Of a stretch of 64,000 nucleotides of DNA, positions 31,941 through 43,877 are shown piece after piece (positions within the stretch are counted from its first letter, which is position 1; the number at the start of each line of letters is the position of its first letter). The notes under the pieces are model-generated. The model was not told the origin of the DNA and ran no database searches. It saw nothing but the letters and a program-made list of their open reading frames with translations. Source of the DNA: Flectonema sp. DT1601 (lineage: Eukaryota; Euglenozoa; Diplonemea; Diplonemida; Diplonemidae). Location of the stretch: NCBI GenBank assembly GCA_964019425.1, contig OZ025780.1, positions 1,072,001 through 1,136,000 on the forward strand, written 5' to 3'. The position numbers and the translations under genes were made by a program.

Positions 31941-32333
31941 TTTTTTTGTTATTCCCTCTTTTATCAAAGTTGCTTTATAATCTTCCTACTACCGCAGTAT
32001 TGGGGACCCTCAGAAGAGCCACCCGGTACTCTTTGAGTGTCTACCTAACCGATACTCGGTAATCTGATGGACTTGCTAAATAGCTTGTATTCGACTATAT
32101 TTAATTACAGTATCTGATCACACTCTTCACTTATAATAAACAGCTGACAGATATCATTGACGACGACTGTTCATCTTTATTACCTCTCTTTTTTGAAATA
32201 TAAAAACAGTTCATAAAGAACTTTTCCTTTCACAGTAGTTGATTGCATTGCCGTAAGGCAGGCCAGATAAAATCTTATGTGAGGAAAAAAAAAGTATCTA
32301 GTTTTTCAAAAAAAAAAAAAAATTTCTTTTTTT

Positions 32334-32470
32334 ACCCTTTTGCACACTTTGTTATTGGGTCACTTTCACTGAAATGAAGTGACGTCAGAATCGTAGAGAA
32401 AAGTTGCATTTTTATTTTATTTTTATTTTTATAGTTCTTGTGATGGAAGAAGCAATTTCCTCACACACAA
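32334..32470 (+). repeat. ~140-bp direct repeat, copy 2
   Basis: See 31775-31940. The middle here is not expanded. Confidence 0.65.
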
Positions 32471-33583
32471 AAATATAGCAAGCTCGTGTAGTGCAATTTT
32501 ATTATTATGTTTTTTTTGTATTTCCCTCTTCCTTCGCGTAAAAACTAACAGTCGACTCTCCAGAAGTTCAGATTGGGTTCAAAATAATAATAATAATAAT
32601 ATTGTTGTTGTTGTTCCTGTCTAATTCCCCCATTATACTCCCTCCCCCCCCCCTTTCACAATAGCACGCTGTTGTAAATATTGAAAATTTGACAGGGTGA
32701 TGATCGGATTTCAATTTTTATATTTTAATTACTCTCTGAAGGGCAATTAGGTCCTCATTACACAGGTAATGATAAGAGGATAATCTTATTTATTGCGTTC
32801 TACTTGACTTCTAATTTCAGTATCAAGTTGTCTCTCCCTCTCTCTCTCGTTGATTTACGGTGGCTATTATTTTTTCTATTGCGTTTTATTTATCAACTCA
32901 AATAGCATTCTTTGGCTATACAAAACAAAGCAAACAAACAGTTCACTCTTGGGTAAGGTAAAAGAGCTTTTTTTTTCCCTCTTTTCTTTCGGCAATAAGA
33001 CAAAAAATAAAAAATAATTATTTTCATTTTTCTTTTTTCTAAACATAAATATTTTGATATTACGAAGGACCATTACTTTTGATATTAATTTTGTATTTAA
33101 TATCCTGAAGTCGTTGTTCATTTCCATAAAACGAACAAAAAAAAAAAAAAAAAAAAAAAAAACCAGAAGATCAGTTTCCGTGATCTCCGATAAAACAAAT
33201 AAAAGTAGCGAATAGTGACCTCCGCCTGTGATAAAGATAAGTACTACTAGTGAAGTAGTAGTCAAACAATCGACGTATCAGAAGAAGCTTTAATTCCATA
33301 AATATGAAAGAAGTATACAGCAGTGATACGCAAGTAGTACATATCAGGAATATATAAGTTATTGAGCAATACTTCCCTGGCTTCAGTTCAGTAAATGAAA
33401 AAAAAAATGATGAGAGTTAGTTTCTTGTAAAAAAAATTTGTCTGCTCCGCGCTGCTAAATCTCTGGTGGTGCGGTTCTCTGGGTGTTATGTTTTGTTTTT
33501 ATTGTGTCGGAGTCTACCTTGTTTGAATACAAGAAATGTCCGTCACAACAGTTGGCGCTCCCTCTTCCCTTTTTTTTTCGATC

Positions 33584-33614
<31 letters not shown>

Positions 33615-33900
33615 TTTTGATACTAACTTAGTAATCAAAAAGACTCTGTTGTCAAACAAAAACCAGCTAATAATTACTGACCGTGCAGTGACAGCAATCG
33701 ACAGGTTTGTTTTCGTTTCTTATTTTGGTTCGATATGTTATTTGGGAAATCGTGTTGCACAGCTTAGTCGTTCAGTTTTTAAACAAAAGCCCCACCTGGA
33801 TGGAGGCTTGTGAATGTGAAGAAAGGATTGCTGTTCTCTTTGAATACTGTCGACCGGTTAGTGTGTGATAAGGAAGTACCCTTTTCATCGAACCATGATG

Positions 33901-34000
<100 letters not shown>

Positions 34001-34256
34001 TTTTTTATTTTTTTACTTCTATTTATTAATGAAAGCGGCTGATCGCCTGATGTGTTTTATTAATTTGTGGCATCCTTCAGATGCTTCAATCCTGTTGGGT
34101 ACTACTAAAGTTGGAACCCTTCCTATCGCTATTCGCGGTGAGATTGGCACCGATTTTCATTCTTAGTTTTTTAAGATTGTGTTGCGCCATGCCTTCTGTT
34201 GGGTCGCCAGATATAATTCTTGAATTTTTTTTTTTTTTTTTTTTAATTTTCTTTCT

Positions 34257-34484
34257 GATTTCAGACGGGAATGCTCTTGAAACAGACTTTGTGGCTTTTT
34301 TATATCAGGTTATTCTACGTCTCTTATCGTCTGTGAGAGTCTCACGGTTGCCGCTGGTAGCGATATACTGTTACCCTGTTGAGCTTTTTCCTCTGACTTT
34401 TAGCTTTAGGCTTCGTAAATAAAATATACCTTTCTGATTCAAGCGGGAATACTTTGAAACAGACTCTGTGGCTTTTTTATACCT
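34257..34484 (+). repeat. local repeats including relative of 4191-4275
   Basis: GGGAATGCTCTTGAAACAGACTTTGTGGCTTTTTTATA near 34266 is repeated near 34447 (GGGAATACTTTGAAACAGACTCTGTGGC). Between them, 34319-34425 is the second copy of the repeat at 4191-4275 (CTCTTATCGTCTGTGAGAGTCTC ... TTCGTAAATAAA). Confidence 0.6.
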
Positions 34485-35049
34485 GAATTCGGGAGCTTCA
34501 AAGAAAAGAAAAGAAAGAAAAAAATGAATCTTCGGATTTCCCCATCTTCTTGTTTACTGGACAAACGATCCGTCACAGTGGATGAAAAAATATAAACGAA
34601 TAAATTGCTGTACACATCTCAATGAAAAGGATGAGTGAAAAGGGAAAAGATTTGTGGCAAGCATGCATAGCTTACATTTTTTCCTTTTTTTTTAAAAAAA
34701 AAAAAGGAAAATAAATAAAAGCCTCTTCTTTTTTTTTTTTTGAAGAGCAAAAAATCCTTCGAAGGTTGTAAATAATCTCAGTTTCTTTTTTATTTTATTT
34801 TTTTTCGGTTTATTCGGTTGTACAATTTTCGAATAATATTCTTTTTTTTTTTTTTTGGTTGTATGAGCAACTGTTAATATGTAGAAAGAGATTGATGTAG
34901 ATATCATTCTTTGATCATACTTAACCTCACCTCCTTATCACAGGAACACAATGTTGTCGAGTAACAATTTCGGTGGTGTGAAGGAGCGGGAATGCGAATC
35001 AGAGGTTCTTTGAGTCCAATCATTTTTTTAAAACAAAAAAAAAACAGAA

Positions 35050-36531
35050 ATGAAATTAAAAATAACATGCGACGGAGCAAAACGTCGGTTTGCAGCAAGT
35101 GACTGGAAGAGTCTACGAGATATAATCAGCAGACTGTTTGGTGAAGGTGTTGGAGTGTACCTTTGCAATGGTCGGGAAATATCAAATCAAAACGACTTTG
35201 AGGAAGTTGATGACGGCAACTTGGTATCCGTCGAAGTAAAACAACAATCAAAACAACCCATCGTCAGATCGACATCTAAACTAACAACACAACAAACAAC
35301 AAGTAGTGATAAGTTATCCTACATGAAAACAAAGTTAAAAGGTGAACAGTTAAGTCAAACAGTTCAGTCGGCTATCAAATTAACTTCTCAACCACTCGAA
35401 GACACTAATTGGGATTCCACTAACTCCACTTCTTCATCTGATTCTGAAGAATGTGTTACAGATGTCGATATTAAGATGTCATCACCACTCTCAGAAGTAT
35501 CTTCAGGTGTTCCTTATCAAATAGTTTTGAGTCCTCGTTCTAAACGTCTTCGTCAGAAAGCGAGAAACAACTTCTCACTTAAAACAGATGAGAGTACTAA
35601 AGCGACTGATCAAAAAAGGGGATTAAAGAACAGCAATCCATCTGGTGACCAGAAGTTGATATCCGTCTCCAGACAGCAGGAGTCTGCTGACGACGACGTC
35701 ACTCCTGTTGGAAGATCACCAACTGGGTCGTCAACTTCATTTGATCAAATAATTAATCAAAACGAGTCGTCACTACGTCAACAACATTCCGTTGATGACG
35801 ACAGCGATGTTGACGAACCTCATCACTCGATCACAAGTAGACGGCAGTACATCGATTCTGATGATGACGACAGCTCTTCGTACACTTCTGACATCACAAC
35901 AGAAGATGATGAAGAACAGATCGACTGCAGTGTCAGAACTGAAAGATTAGAATACGACTACTACAGCGAGGATGAATTATCACCTCAACAGGAAGAACAA
36001 CTTCGATGGGGCGATGACTACGAAGACGAAGTAGCTGAACAACCAACAGGTCGCTGGTGCGATGATTTCGATTCCGAGAAAGACGCAGCGAGTGCTGCGG
36101 ATGTCGAAGTCACGAGACCAACAGCTCGCTGGGCTGATGATTTCGACGACTCTGAAATATCTTCTCCGTCTCCACGAGAAGAAGTTCATCAAATTAGTGA
36201 AAGCGAGCAGTCAATCGAAGAGTTGCGACCCGTCGATATGAAGTCTGCGATGAGAATTAGGATTTCTACAACCTCAGAAGTCAGCAGCAGTAAATCCAAC
36301 TCTGAAGTACCAAATCCGAATACTATCCTTTGTGAAGATTATAACAAGGATGAAGTCATCAGATGGCTGCTACGAGAGAACGCACAGCTCAGAGAACTTC
36401 TTCAATTCCGAACAGATCGCGAGAATGGTTCCTCATCTCAACCACTTCCGGCTACTAAGGAATGGGAGGAAACAACCGAAGCAGAAAACCCATTCGACGA
36501 CTATTCGATGGCTGCTTACTGTAATTCATAA
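35050..36531 (+). CDS. acidic, largely disordered protein with N-terminal ubiquitin-like domain and RW-DDF repeats
   Basis: 493 residues, one exon. Residues 1-65 (MKLKITCDGAKRRFAASDW, LRDIISRLFGEGVGVYLCNG, DDGNLVSVEVK) have the spacing of a ubiquitin-like or doublecortin-like beta-grasp domain. The rest is Ser/Asp/Glu-rich and probably disordered. Between ~318 and ~365 a short motif occurs three times: RWGDDYED, RWCDDFDS and RWADDFDD, the last two preceded by QPTG or RPTA. Such repeats often act as linear docking motifs. A final helix (EVIRWLLRENAQLRELLQF) may form a coiled coil. Function not recognised. Confidence 0.65.
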   Translation: MKLKITCDGAKRRFAASDWKSLRDIISRLFGEGVGVYLCNGREISNQNDFEEVDDGNLVSVEVKQQSKQPIVRSTSKLTTQQTTSSDKLSYMKTKLKGEQLSQTVQSAIKLTSQPLEDTNWDSTNSTSSSDSEECVTDVDIKMSSPLSEVSSGVPYQIVLSPRSKRLRQKARNNFSLKTDESTKATDQKRGLKNSNPSGDQKLISVSRQQESADDDVTPVGRSPTGSSTSFDQIINQNESSLRQQHSVDDDSDVDEPHHSITSRRQYIDSDDDDSSSYTSDITTEDDEEQIDCSVRTERLEYDYYSEDELSPQQEEQLRWGDDYEDEVAEQPTGRWCDDFDSEKDAASAADVEVTRPTARWADDFDDSEISSPSPREEVHQISESEQSIEELRPVDMKSAMRIRISTTSEVSSSKSNSEVPNPNTILCEDYNKDEVIRWLLRENAQLRELLQFRTDRENGSSSQPLPATKEWEETTEAENPFDDYSMAAYCNS

Positions 36532-37361
36532 CAACATCACTTCTACCTGCTTTTGTCGTTTTTCTTTTTTATAAGTCATTCGTTTCTTACCTGAACTTTG
36601 GTTTTTAATTTTGTTATTTTTTGGATTATATTGAGATCTCACTACTGAGATTCAATGGCCTGTGTTCCTTAATGTGGTACTGAGTTGTTGTTGTTATTTT
36701 TTTTTTGTGTTTTTTTTTTTTTGCTAACCAGCGCTTCGTCTTCAAAAAGAGTATTTGAGACGACTTACAACTTTCTAGCGCTTATTTCGTTTTTTTTATA
36801 AAAAAAAACGTAGAAATATAATAAAAAATACCTGTGAATGAATTCTGTGTGTATTGATTGTTGCCCACCTAGCCTTTTATTTCATTTATTTTTTTCTTTT
36901 TATCTATTTTGAAGCTGACCTAGTGGGTGGTGGTTGGCCACAATTCTTTTTTAATTTCCCTTCGCTTGACAACCTGTTGGACTTCGCAAAAGACTTCTTC
37001 CCCTGGCATTTCTTTTAGTTTTCTATTTTTTGTGATAACGTTGTCTGTGAACTCAACTAAAGTGATGTCCTTTTTGATTTCAGTTATCTTTTTTGAGTTG
37101 TTTTGACTATTACGATCGTATGGTGTCCTTAAAGTGATTGAGACGGCACTTCGCTCAATACCTCAGTTGGGATTCTTCCCAACCTCACTAGTAGTGACGT
37201 AGTAAACAACTGCCACCACCGACATTATCCTCCCAAACTGCTTTTGGGACCGTTTTCGCATTGCGTCTCGCCTCCGCATGCATTATATTTAATTACGTGG
37301 TCAGCCGCGCTGCTGTCGTTATTATTATTCAGTTAGGGAAAGAAATCATCAAAAAAAAAAA
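36532..37361. other. intergenic spacer
   Basis: AT-rich, T-runs near 36700-36722. No gene or repeat. CGTTATTATTATTCAG ending at 37332 is a plausible acceptor for the TTC4 gene. Confidence 0.5.
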
Positions 37362-38567
37362 ATGAATGAAGACATGGCACGCGATTACAACAGACGGAGG
37401 GATGAAGCTGCCGTTAGTTTAGAACAGACGCAGGAGAGTTATGAAATTCCGGAAGAAGAGTTAGCGAGTTGGGCTGACCTTCCAGACTTTCCAGAAGGAG
37501 AAGAGAAACCAGACTGGAGAAGACGACTTGATGAACCAGATGGTTGGAGAGAGCTGCCTATTTTTATGGAAAGCATTCCCGAGAATTCTGATAACCCACA
37601 AGTTCAAGCCTTGGCAGATATTATGTACAACGAAGCATCTCCTGAAGAGATCGCAGAGTCGAGTAAATCTCGTGGAAATGTTGCGATGAAACAAGCTGGA
37701 ATGTCAAGTGGTGGAACTGCTGGTCCAAGAGGTAGTTATCGAACTGCTTTAGCTTTCTACACGGAAGGTCTCAACGCCAAGGGAAGCGATGACATGATCA
37801 ACGCTGCGCTATTCGCCAACAGAGCCCAGGCACATCTCGGACTTGAAAACTACGGACACTGTGTTGCTGATTGTCAAGACTCTCTTCGTATTCGACAGGA
37901 CGTGAAATGTTACTTTAGATCTGCTAAGGCATGTATCGCTGTTAAGAAACCTGAAAGGGCAATAAAGTTTATTCAAAAAGGTCTCTCACTACCTGGTGAG
38001 GAGAATAACAAGGCTCTTCTGGGACAGATGAAGGTCGTCGACGAACTAAACAAAACTCTGGATAGAATCCACAGAGAAAGTAAACGAAAACAAAGAGATG
38101 AGACAGCGCAATGGTATGAAAGTGTTCAGCTACTTGTCGACAGCGGGATTAAAGTCAGAAAGAGTGAAATGCAATCCCAACACTGGGCACAGTACGGAGC
38201 TCAAGGTCCACATTTAGAAGAAGGAATCCTTCACATGAGTATGTTGTTTGTGTACGATGAGTATAATCAAAGTGACTTTGTTCAATCTGTCCTACTTGAT
38301 CATTCTATTTTGGATCACGTTACTAATATGTTCCCACCTGAGGGTCCTCGTCCTGAATGGGATGCCCACTCTCGTTACACAACTCCTCGACTAACTGCAT
38401 TCTACCAAGTTGGATATAAAAAAGTTGAAGTTAAAGACATTAACGAAACATTCAACAACCTTCTCCGCCTCAAGGATTACGAGTGCCCAGGATTCCTCCC
38501 AACATTTCACATCATTCCTACGGATGCTGAGTACGCGAAGAAGTGGAGAGATGGAGAAGAGATTTAA
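37362..38567 (+). CDS. TTC4: tetratricopeptide repeat protein 4 homologue (Hsp90/Hsp70 co-chaperone, Cns1-like)
   Basis: 401 residues, one exon, close to the usual length of the family. The N-terminus contains the family-typical ELPIFMESIPENSDNPQVQAL segment. Residues ~105-235 hold the TPR clamp (SYRTALAFYTEGLNAKGSD, INAALFANRAQAHLGLENY, KCYFRSAKACIAVKKPERA), interrupted by a glycine-rich insert near residue 118. After a charged helix (LDRIHRESKRKQRDE), the C-terminal ~130 residues match the Cns1/TTC4 wheel domain: GPHLEEGILHMSMLFVYDEY, DHVTNMFPP and a final PTFHIIP. It links Hsp90 and Hsp70 through their C-terminal EEVD tails and is essential in yeast. Confidence 0.9.
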   Translation: MNEDMARDYNRRRDEAAVSLEQTQESYEIPEEELASWADLPDFPEGEEKPDWRRRLDEPDGWRELPIFMESIPENSDNPQVQALADIMYNEASPEEIAESSKSRGNVAMKQAGMSSGGTAGPRGSYRTALAFYTEGLNAKGSDDMINAALFANRAQAHLGLENYGHCVADCQDSLRIRQDVKCYFRSAKACIAVKKPERAIKFIQKGLSLPGEENNKALLGQMKVVDELNKTLDRIHRESKRKQRDETAQWYESVQLLVDSGIKVRKSEMQSQHWAQYGAQGPHLEEGILHMSMLFVYDEYNQSDFVQSVLLDHSILDHVTNMFPPEGPRPEWDAHSRYTTPRLTAFYQVGYKKVEVKDINETFNNLLRLKDYECPGFLPTFHIIPTDAEYAKKWRDGEEI

Positions 38568-39164
38568 TAGGTCAAACCTGTTTTATTCAAACCGAACTAT
38601 TCTCTAGAAAGGTGTCAGAGTTTCTTCAACTGGTGACCAGATTGCAGACCTGAAGCCGAAATGCATGTTGTGAAGTAATTCAAAACAGTAACTGGTTGGT
38701 TTACAGAGACAAGGTGTTATTCACATACCACGTCACGTATCTGCCCTCTGTTAAAGTTGTGGCGGTGTGTGCGGAGGTATTTCTGTAAATCTAAAAATAT
38801 TCATATTCGGTACTCCAACAATAGTCGTAATAGCAGCCCATTCCCTTTGTCCAAGTTTCGTTAGTTTTACAAGTAGTCGTTTATTATTAGGCCACGTGTC
38901 ACTGCCCTATTACTGTGGAGGTGAGCGGAGGATTTTTTTTTTTTTTTTTTGCGGAATTCTCTTCATCGAAGAAGATGACCGCACAAGAACAAAAAAAAAA
39001 AAAAAAAGAAAAAAAAAAAAAAGAAATATTCTCCAGTTGGATCATATTATCAATTAGTTTCTTTCTTCAGAAAGCCGCTGGTGGCATTTCTTTGAAGACA
39101 GTCTGAGGCTTCTGAATATCAAATTACTAATAATATTTGAAACAGATATTTTAAAAATAATAAA
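38568..39164. other. intergenic spacer
   Basis: Contains T-run 38935-38950 and A-rich tract 38991-39022. A TTTCTTTCTTCAG ending at 39070 may be the acceptor for the next gene. No gene is seen. Confidence 0.5.
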
Positions 39165-40904
39165 ATGCCAACAAAGGGACACGAAGGTGTCCGTCTCCGA
39201 AACTGCGCACAAGTTGGAGACACAGTTGGTCTCGAAGCTCAACTAGACAATGGAGTCGACGTAGACAGCGCTGATGAAGTTACTGCTCTCTGGTTAGCAT
39301 CAGCTGCGGGTAAATTAGAATGTGTAAAAATGTTAATGAGATATGGTGCTAATGTTAATTGTAAGAGAGAGAAGGATAACGTCACTGCATTATTTATTGC
39401 GTCACAAAATGGTCACAATGATGTTGTGTCTGCCATCCTTCAGGTAAGTAGTAGATCAATAAACACTGCTAAACACAATGGAGCTACACCACTTCTAATT
39501 GCTGCACAACAAGGTTACATTGCAATAGCAGAACAGTTGCTACAACTTGGAGCAGATCCCGACGTGAAGAAAGAACAAGACGTCACTGCTTTCATGCTTG
39601 CTTGCTTTATGGGAAATGCTGAGCTTGCGGTGCTCCTCCTCAGATATGGTGCGAATCACAAACTAAAAGGAGGTGGGAAATCAGGTATGGAATGGGCGAA
39701 GTTCAAAGAACACAAAGAGGTAATGGCTTCTGTTTCTCACTACATTACTATCGTCCGCAATATAACACTTGCCGCTGGGGGTTTTGTACACGCTGGGTAT
39801 CGTAAATGGTTACAATTCACACTTGACAGAATGACGAGGAAAAAAGTGAATTCAAACGACGACACCCCGTCGACATCGTCTCCGATGATGTCTTCCGTTG
39901 AATCGAATCAATCATCGAGGAAAGGGACCGGCAGGAAATCTGAACTCCATTTTGATGTTCTTTCTGACAACAGAGACTTCACTCTTGATAAGACGAATGA
40001 GTTTCTAGACTCAAGTCACATTGAGTATGCAGGTACGAGTGGAAACAGACTACGATCAGTAATCATACCGTCGACACTAAACCAAGTTGAGGAGGGTTGG
40101 AAAGCACCTCAACATCATCACCATCAGTATCCAAATTATGAACTTGGAGGAGGAGGTTATGTTTCAGAAGATGAAAGTGGTCAGGACTCTTTGAATTCAA
40201 CAATTAGAAGTCTGCCGTCGGTAGACTCGCAGTCAGAAGTAGCTGATCCTCATCAGGCAGTCACAATATCTCATCAGTACCTCAGAAGGTTAGAACGTAC
40301 TTATGAAGCTGAATTTGGAAAGCCTCCCGGAGAAGGAGTCCCCGACTACATCCCACCTGTTGAAGTTGTTCAGCAGTCTCCTTACAGCAGAAAGAAGTCT
40401 CGAAAACTGGCTGAAATCAAATCAAATTTTAAGATGTTTTATCCAAAAGAACATGAAGGACGTGAAGTGATGAAGGAATACATCAACAGTCACGCGATGC
40501 TTTCAAAGGTTCACAGCGACTATCACATTCCAAAAGGAAATCCAAAGCTCTCCGTGAGTGGTTGCCATCGTTCAAAAATGTGCAGCGAATTTGCTTCCCC
40601 GCGGGTACCCGCGGCTAATAAAGAATTTAGTTATCCTTCGGAAGGTCGTCTTGATGGAGGTAAGAAGAGCACTTTGTGGAAACGAGAAATGTCATCTCAG
40701 GCAGCACGTGAGCGCAAAGCAATCAGAGAAGCAACTTCTAAAGCAGTTCTCGCAAACCTGCAAACAAAAGCTCTTCGAGGTGAGCTTCAATCTCCACAAC
40801 TCGCAAGGTCAGGAGAGGCTGTCCCATCTCTCATTTGCAGCAAAAGTCGAGACACTACTTGCAGCGCTGTGTACGCGAAGTTCCACAAAAAGCACTTCGC
40901 CTGA
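39165..40904 (+). CDS. ankyrin-repeat protein with long disordered tail
   Basis: 579 residues, one exon. Residues ~5-185 are four to five well-formed ankyrin repeats (TALWLASAAGKLECVKMLM, TALFIASQNGHNDVVSAIL, TPLLIAAQQGYIAIAEQLL, TAFMLACFMGNAELAVLLL). The remaining ~390 residues are polar, with low-complexity Ser, His and Gly-rich patches, a conserved-looking helix (HQYLRRLERTYEAEFGKPPG) and a basic C-terminal region with LWKREMSSQAARERKAIREA. Probable binding scaffold. Unlike the 6-9 kb pair it lacks the ubiquitin-like start and the KLPRTRP tail. Confidence 0.75.
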   Translation: MPTKGHEGVRLRNCAQVGDTVGLEAQLDNGVDVDSADEVTALWLASAAGKLECVKMLMRYGANVNCKREKDNVTALFIASQNGHNDVVSAILQVSSRSINTAKHNGATPLLIAAQQGYIAIAEQLLQLGADPDVKKEQDVTAFMLACFMGNAELAVLLLRYGANHKLKGGGKSGMEWAKFKEHKEVMASVSHYITIVRNITLAAGGFVHAGYRKWLQFTLDRMTRKKVNSNDDTPSTSSPMMSSVESNQSSRKGTGRKSELHFDVLSDNRDFTLDKTNEFLDSSHIEYAGTSGNRLRSVIIPSTLNQVEEGWKAPQHHHHQYPNYELGGGGYVSEDESGQDSLNSTIRSLPSVDSQSEVADPHQAVTISHQYLRRLERTYEAEFGKPPGEGVPDYIPPVEVVQQSPYSRKKSRKLAEIKSNFKMFYPKEHEGREVMKEYINSHAMLSKVHSDYHIPKGNPKLSVSGCHRSKMCSEFASPRVPAANKEFSYPSEGRLDGGKKSTLWKREMSSQAARERKAIREATSKAVLANLQTKALRGELQSPQLARSGEAVPSLICSKSRDTTCSAVYAKFHKKHFA

Positions 40905-41206
40905 TGGGAACTTTTTCTTTATTTGGTTCTGCTTCGTTTCGTAATCCGTGCCGTCAGGTGGAGTCCATTTCCCACTTTTGAAAACTTTGTACCTGAAATG
41001 GTCAGCCTTTCTTTGTTATGTGTTCCGTGCGAGTTATTAATTTGATTTATTTATTTATCTTCTTTGCTGTATTTGTACTTTTTTCTGTTTCAATGTTGGT
41101 TCCTAAGAAAAACTCATTGAGATAAACCTTTCTGAATAGTAACTAACTATCTGTCTGTCTCTCTCTCTCTTATCCATTCACTCCCTCACAGGTATTGTAT
41201 CATAAG
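40905..41206. other. intergenic spacer with strong trans-splice acceptor
   Basis: AT-rich. The final segment is a long pyrimidine tract of repeated CTCT ending in CTCCCTCACAG at 41191, 15 nt before the NOC2 start codon. Confidence 0.55.
41160..41191 (+). promoter_or_regulatory. candidate trans-splice acceptor of NOC2
   Basis: A CTCT tract and CCATTCACTCCCTCA lead directly to CAG at 41189-41191. This is the cleanest example in the window of a pyrimidine tract plus AG upstream of a first exon. Confidence 0.55.
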
Positions 41207-43446
41207 ATGGCGAGAAGCAATGTAAAGAAGCAGAAGCGGATGGTGAAGTTCAAGAGGAGTGGAGGAATGGATCAGAAGATGGTTTACGATAAGAAGATCA
41301 GACCAATCAAAGACAAGATAATTGAGACGGAGAGAAAACGTCAAAAGAGAGAAGAAGATGAGGTTCACGAAGCAGAGAGAAGTCACAAAGAAGAGATAGC
41401 AAAGTTACAACAAGCAGATCCAATATATGACGGAGACACTGACGAGGAAGATAACGTCAGCTTTGAGGACGCTATCAACGATGATGAACTGGAAGACCAA
41501 TTAGAAGAAGCTCAAGAACAGGAATCTGATGAAGAACCAGAAGATGGAGTTCCTTCAAAACAAGAACTCACACTCTCAGACATGGCAGGTCTGCTACAAC
41601 AATTAGACCCTTCTCCTTCTATCAGAAGTTTAAAGCGTGCAATTCACGCCTTTCGTACTGCAGCTAATCAGGGATATCTGGGTGTTGGTGATTCCCAGAA
41701 GACTGAAGACAAATCTTTTATTAAGGACACGGAGGTATTCGAACTAATTGTAACCGTTGGAGCTGAACGTATCCCAGCTGCTCTGAATGCCTTCATTGGA
41801 AGGTCAAAGGGAAGTAAGAAGCCTCATCAGTATGAGAAATGGTCAAACGTTAAGCAAATGGCGAAGGGATACGCGAGTTCCGTTGCGAAGCTGATCACTT
41901 CTGCAGGACTACCGGATGCGATAATTGCTCACGTGTTGAGACACTCGGTAAAGATAGTTGACTTTTTATATATTCACATCGCAATAGCGAGATCACTTTT
42001 AAATGCTTGTCTTCACCACGTCGCTAACACGAATGAGAAGATTCAGATCGTTGCGTTTCTTGTGGTCAGAGAGATGGCGACTCCTGGAAACCTCCCTCCT
42101 CCTTTCACAGATATTTGTATGAGAGGAATGTATTTAACTTTTGTTAAGAACACGAGATCATTCAATCACGAAACCCACTCAACAGTCAGCTACGTTATGA
42201 ACGAATGCGTTGAACTGTTTGGAGTTGATCTCGCGTCAGCATACCAACACATGTTTATTTATATTAGACAGCTGGCTGTTTATTTAAAAACCGCTTTACA
42301 AAGCGGAGCAGGAGAAGAAGCATTTCGTCACGTGTACAACTGGCAGTACATAAACAGTTTACGTCTTTGGGCAATGACCGCTTCAAGGTACAACGATGAA
42401 AAGGAACTGTTGCCACTTGTTTACCCTCTCTGTCAAGTTGCTTGTGGTGTTGTGGAGTTATTCCCTTCTCCAAAAACCTTTCCATTGCATTTAATTGTCA
42501 TCAGTATACTAAACCATTTGTCTAAGGCTGCTGGAGTGTACATCCCTGTAGCTGGTTACATTTTAAGGATTCTCTCATCTCCTGAATTCGCTAAAAATTA
42601 CCGCAAGCAGGAATCGAGCTCTCGACCTCACGATCTGATGTTTATCCTGCGGGCTAAGAAGGCTGACTTCTCGTCGTTTCCATATCAATCTTCAGTTTGG
42701 AATGAAGCTCTTTATCTTTTATCGGAGCATCTTGCATTGCAGAGTCACACGATTGGGTTCCCAGAGTTGGTGTACCCGCTCACTGCGAGATTGAAGAAGT
42801 TATCAAAAGAACTGTCAAACAACAAATGGAGACAGTCGGTCACTTCCCTACTTCAGAAGATTAAAAGCGCATCCGACTTCATAGTTAAGAAGAGGAAAGC
42901 AGTAACGTTTGGACCGAGTGCTGTCGATAAGGTGTGTTGACGATACTTTTTATTTAGCCGCCGGTTTAGTTCTCACATAATTTAACAAACACAAACAGGT
43001 TCAAGCCTTCGAAGCAGCAATCCAAGAAGAAGGAACTCCATTCTATAAGTCATTCGTAAAGGACAAACAGCGTAGAGATGACATGAGAAGATCTCGTATC
43101 CAGTCACTTAAAGCTGACAAGAGAAAGACAATCGATGAGTACGCTGAAGACGAAGAAGATGAGGAGGTTTGCTATTCATTTCCTTTAGTTCACCAGACTC
43201 TTCTGAACCAATTCTATGGTTATGTTGGTCGTGTTTTCTATTTTCTGTTTTTTCATAATAAAAATCCACAAACAGTCCGAAGAAGACCTCGCTGACTTGG
43301 CACAAGCTGATGACGTTGATGAAGAAAGTGACAACGAGTCAATCGAGTCTTTCAACGAAGAGGGAGAAGAGCCTGAAGAAGAACAGCATCAGAATGGCAC
43401 TGAAAATGGAAAGCAGAGATGGGGAAAGAGGAAGAGATCGCGATAG
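41207..43446 (+). CDS. NOC2: nucleolar complex protein 2 (60S ribosome assembly)
   Basis: Three exons, 41207..42931, 42999..43166 and 43276..43446, both introns phase 0 (67 and 109 nt), give 687 residues. The start is ATG 41207 (MARSNVKKQKRM), directly after the acceptor. A lysine-rich N-terminus and an acidic stretch (~70-115, DTDEEDNVSFEDAINDDELE) precede the Noc2 family core: SIRSLKRAIHAFRTAANQG, LLNACLHHVANTNEKIQIVA, GMYLTFVKNTRSFNHET, YNWQYINSLRLWAMTAS and LFPSPKTFPLHLIVISILNH. The tail encoded by exons 2 and 3 is basic then acidic, as in homologues, and ends KRKRSR. NOC2 pairs with Noc1/Noc3 to move pre-60S particles through the nucleolus and nucleoplasm. Confidence 0.93.
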
Positions 43447-43877
43447 TAAGATCACGTTGATGACTTTCGTTGTTTTACTTCGTTTCGTAGCTGTGTCGTT
43501 AACAGGGGACACAAGTTTTTTAAAAAAAAAAGAAAGAAAAGACCCTTTCCTCTCTCCCAACACCGTGCAAAATAGCAAATTTGTTTTTTACGTATCAAGT
43601 CTGAATAGGGAATCGTATCAACGCCCTCCTTTCCGGTTCTAGGCCAATCATAAGTAGTGTTGCGTTTCTGTGATTTGAAATTTTTGTACTTATTTATCAT
43701 TTCTTTTATTTAATCAGAAGTCGTCATTGTAGACACAACCGGAGGATTGTAAATCTTCAAAAAATGTTAAAAAACCCATCCAACAATATCAGTAAAAGGT
43801 AGTGATGTATGTAGTGTTTTATGATCTGTTACTTTATCTTTAGTTTCCCACCTCAGATATTACCCATTAGAATTAGA
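43447..43877. other. intergenic spacer
   Basis: AT-rich, no gene or recognised repeat. TTACTTTATCTTTAG (43845) and TTTCCCACCTCAG (43858) before the next ATG are candidate acceptors. Confidence 0.5.
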
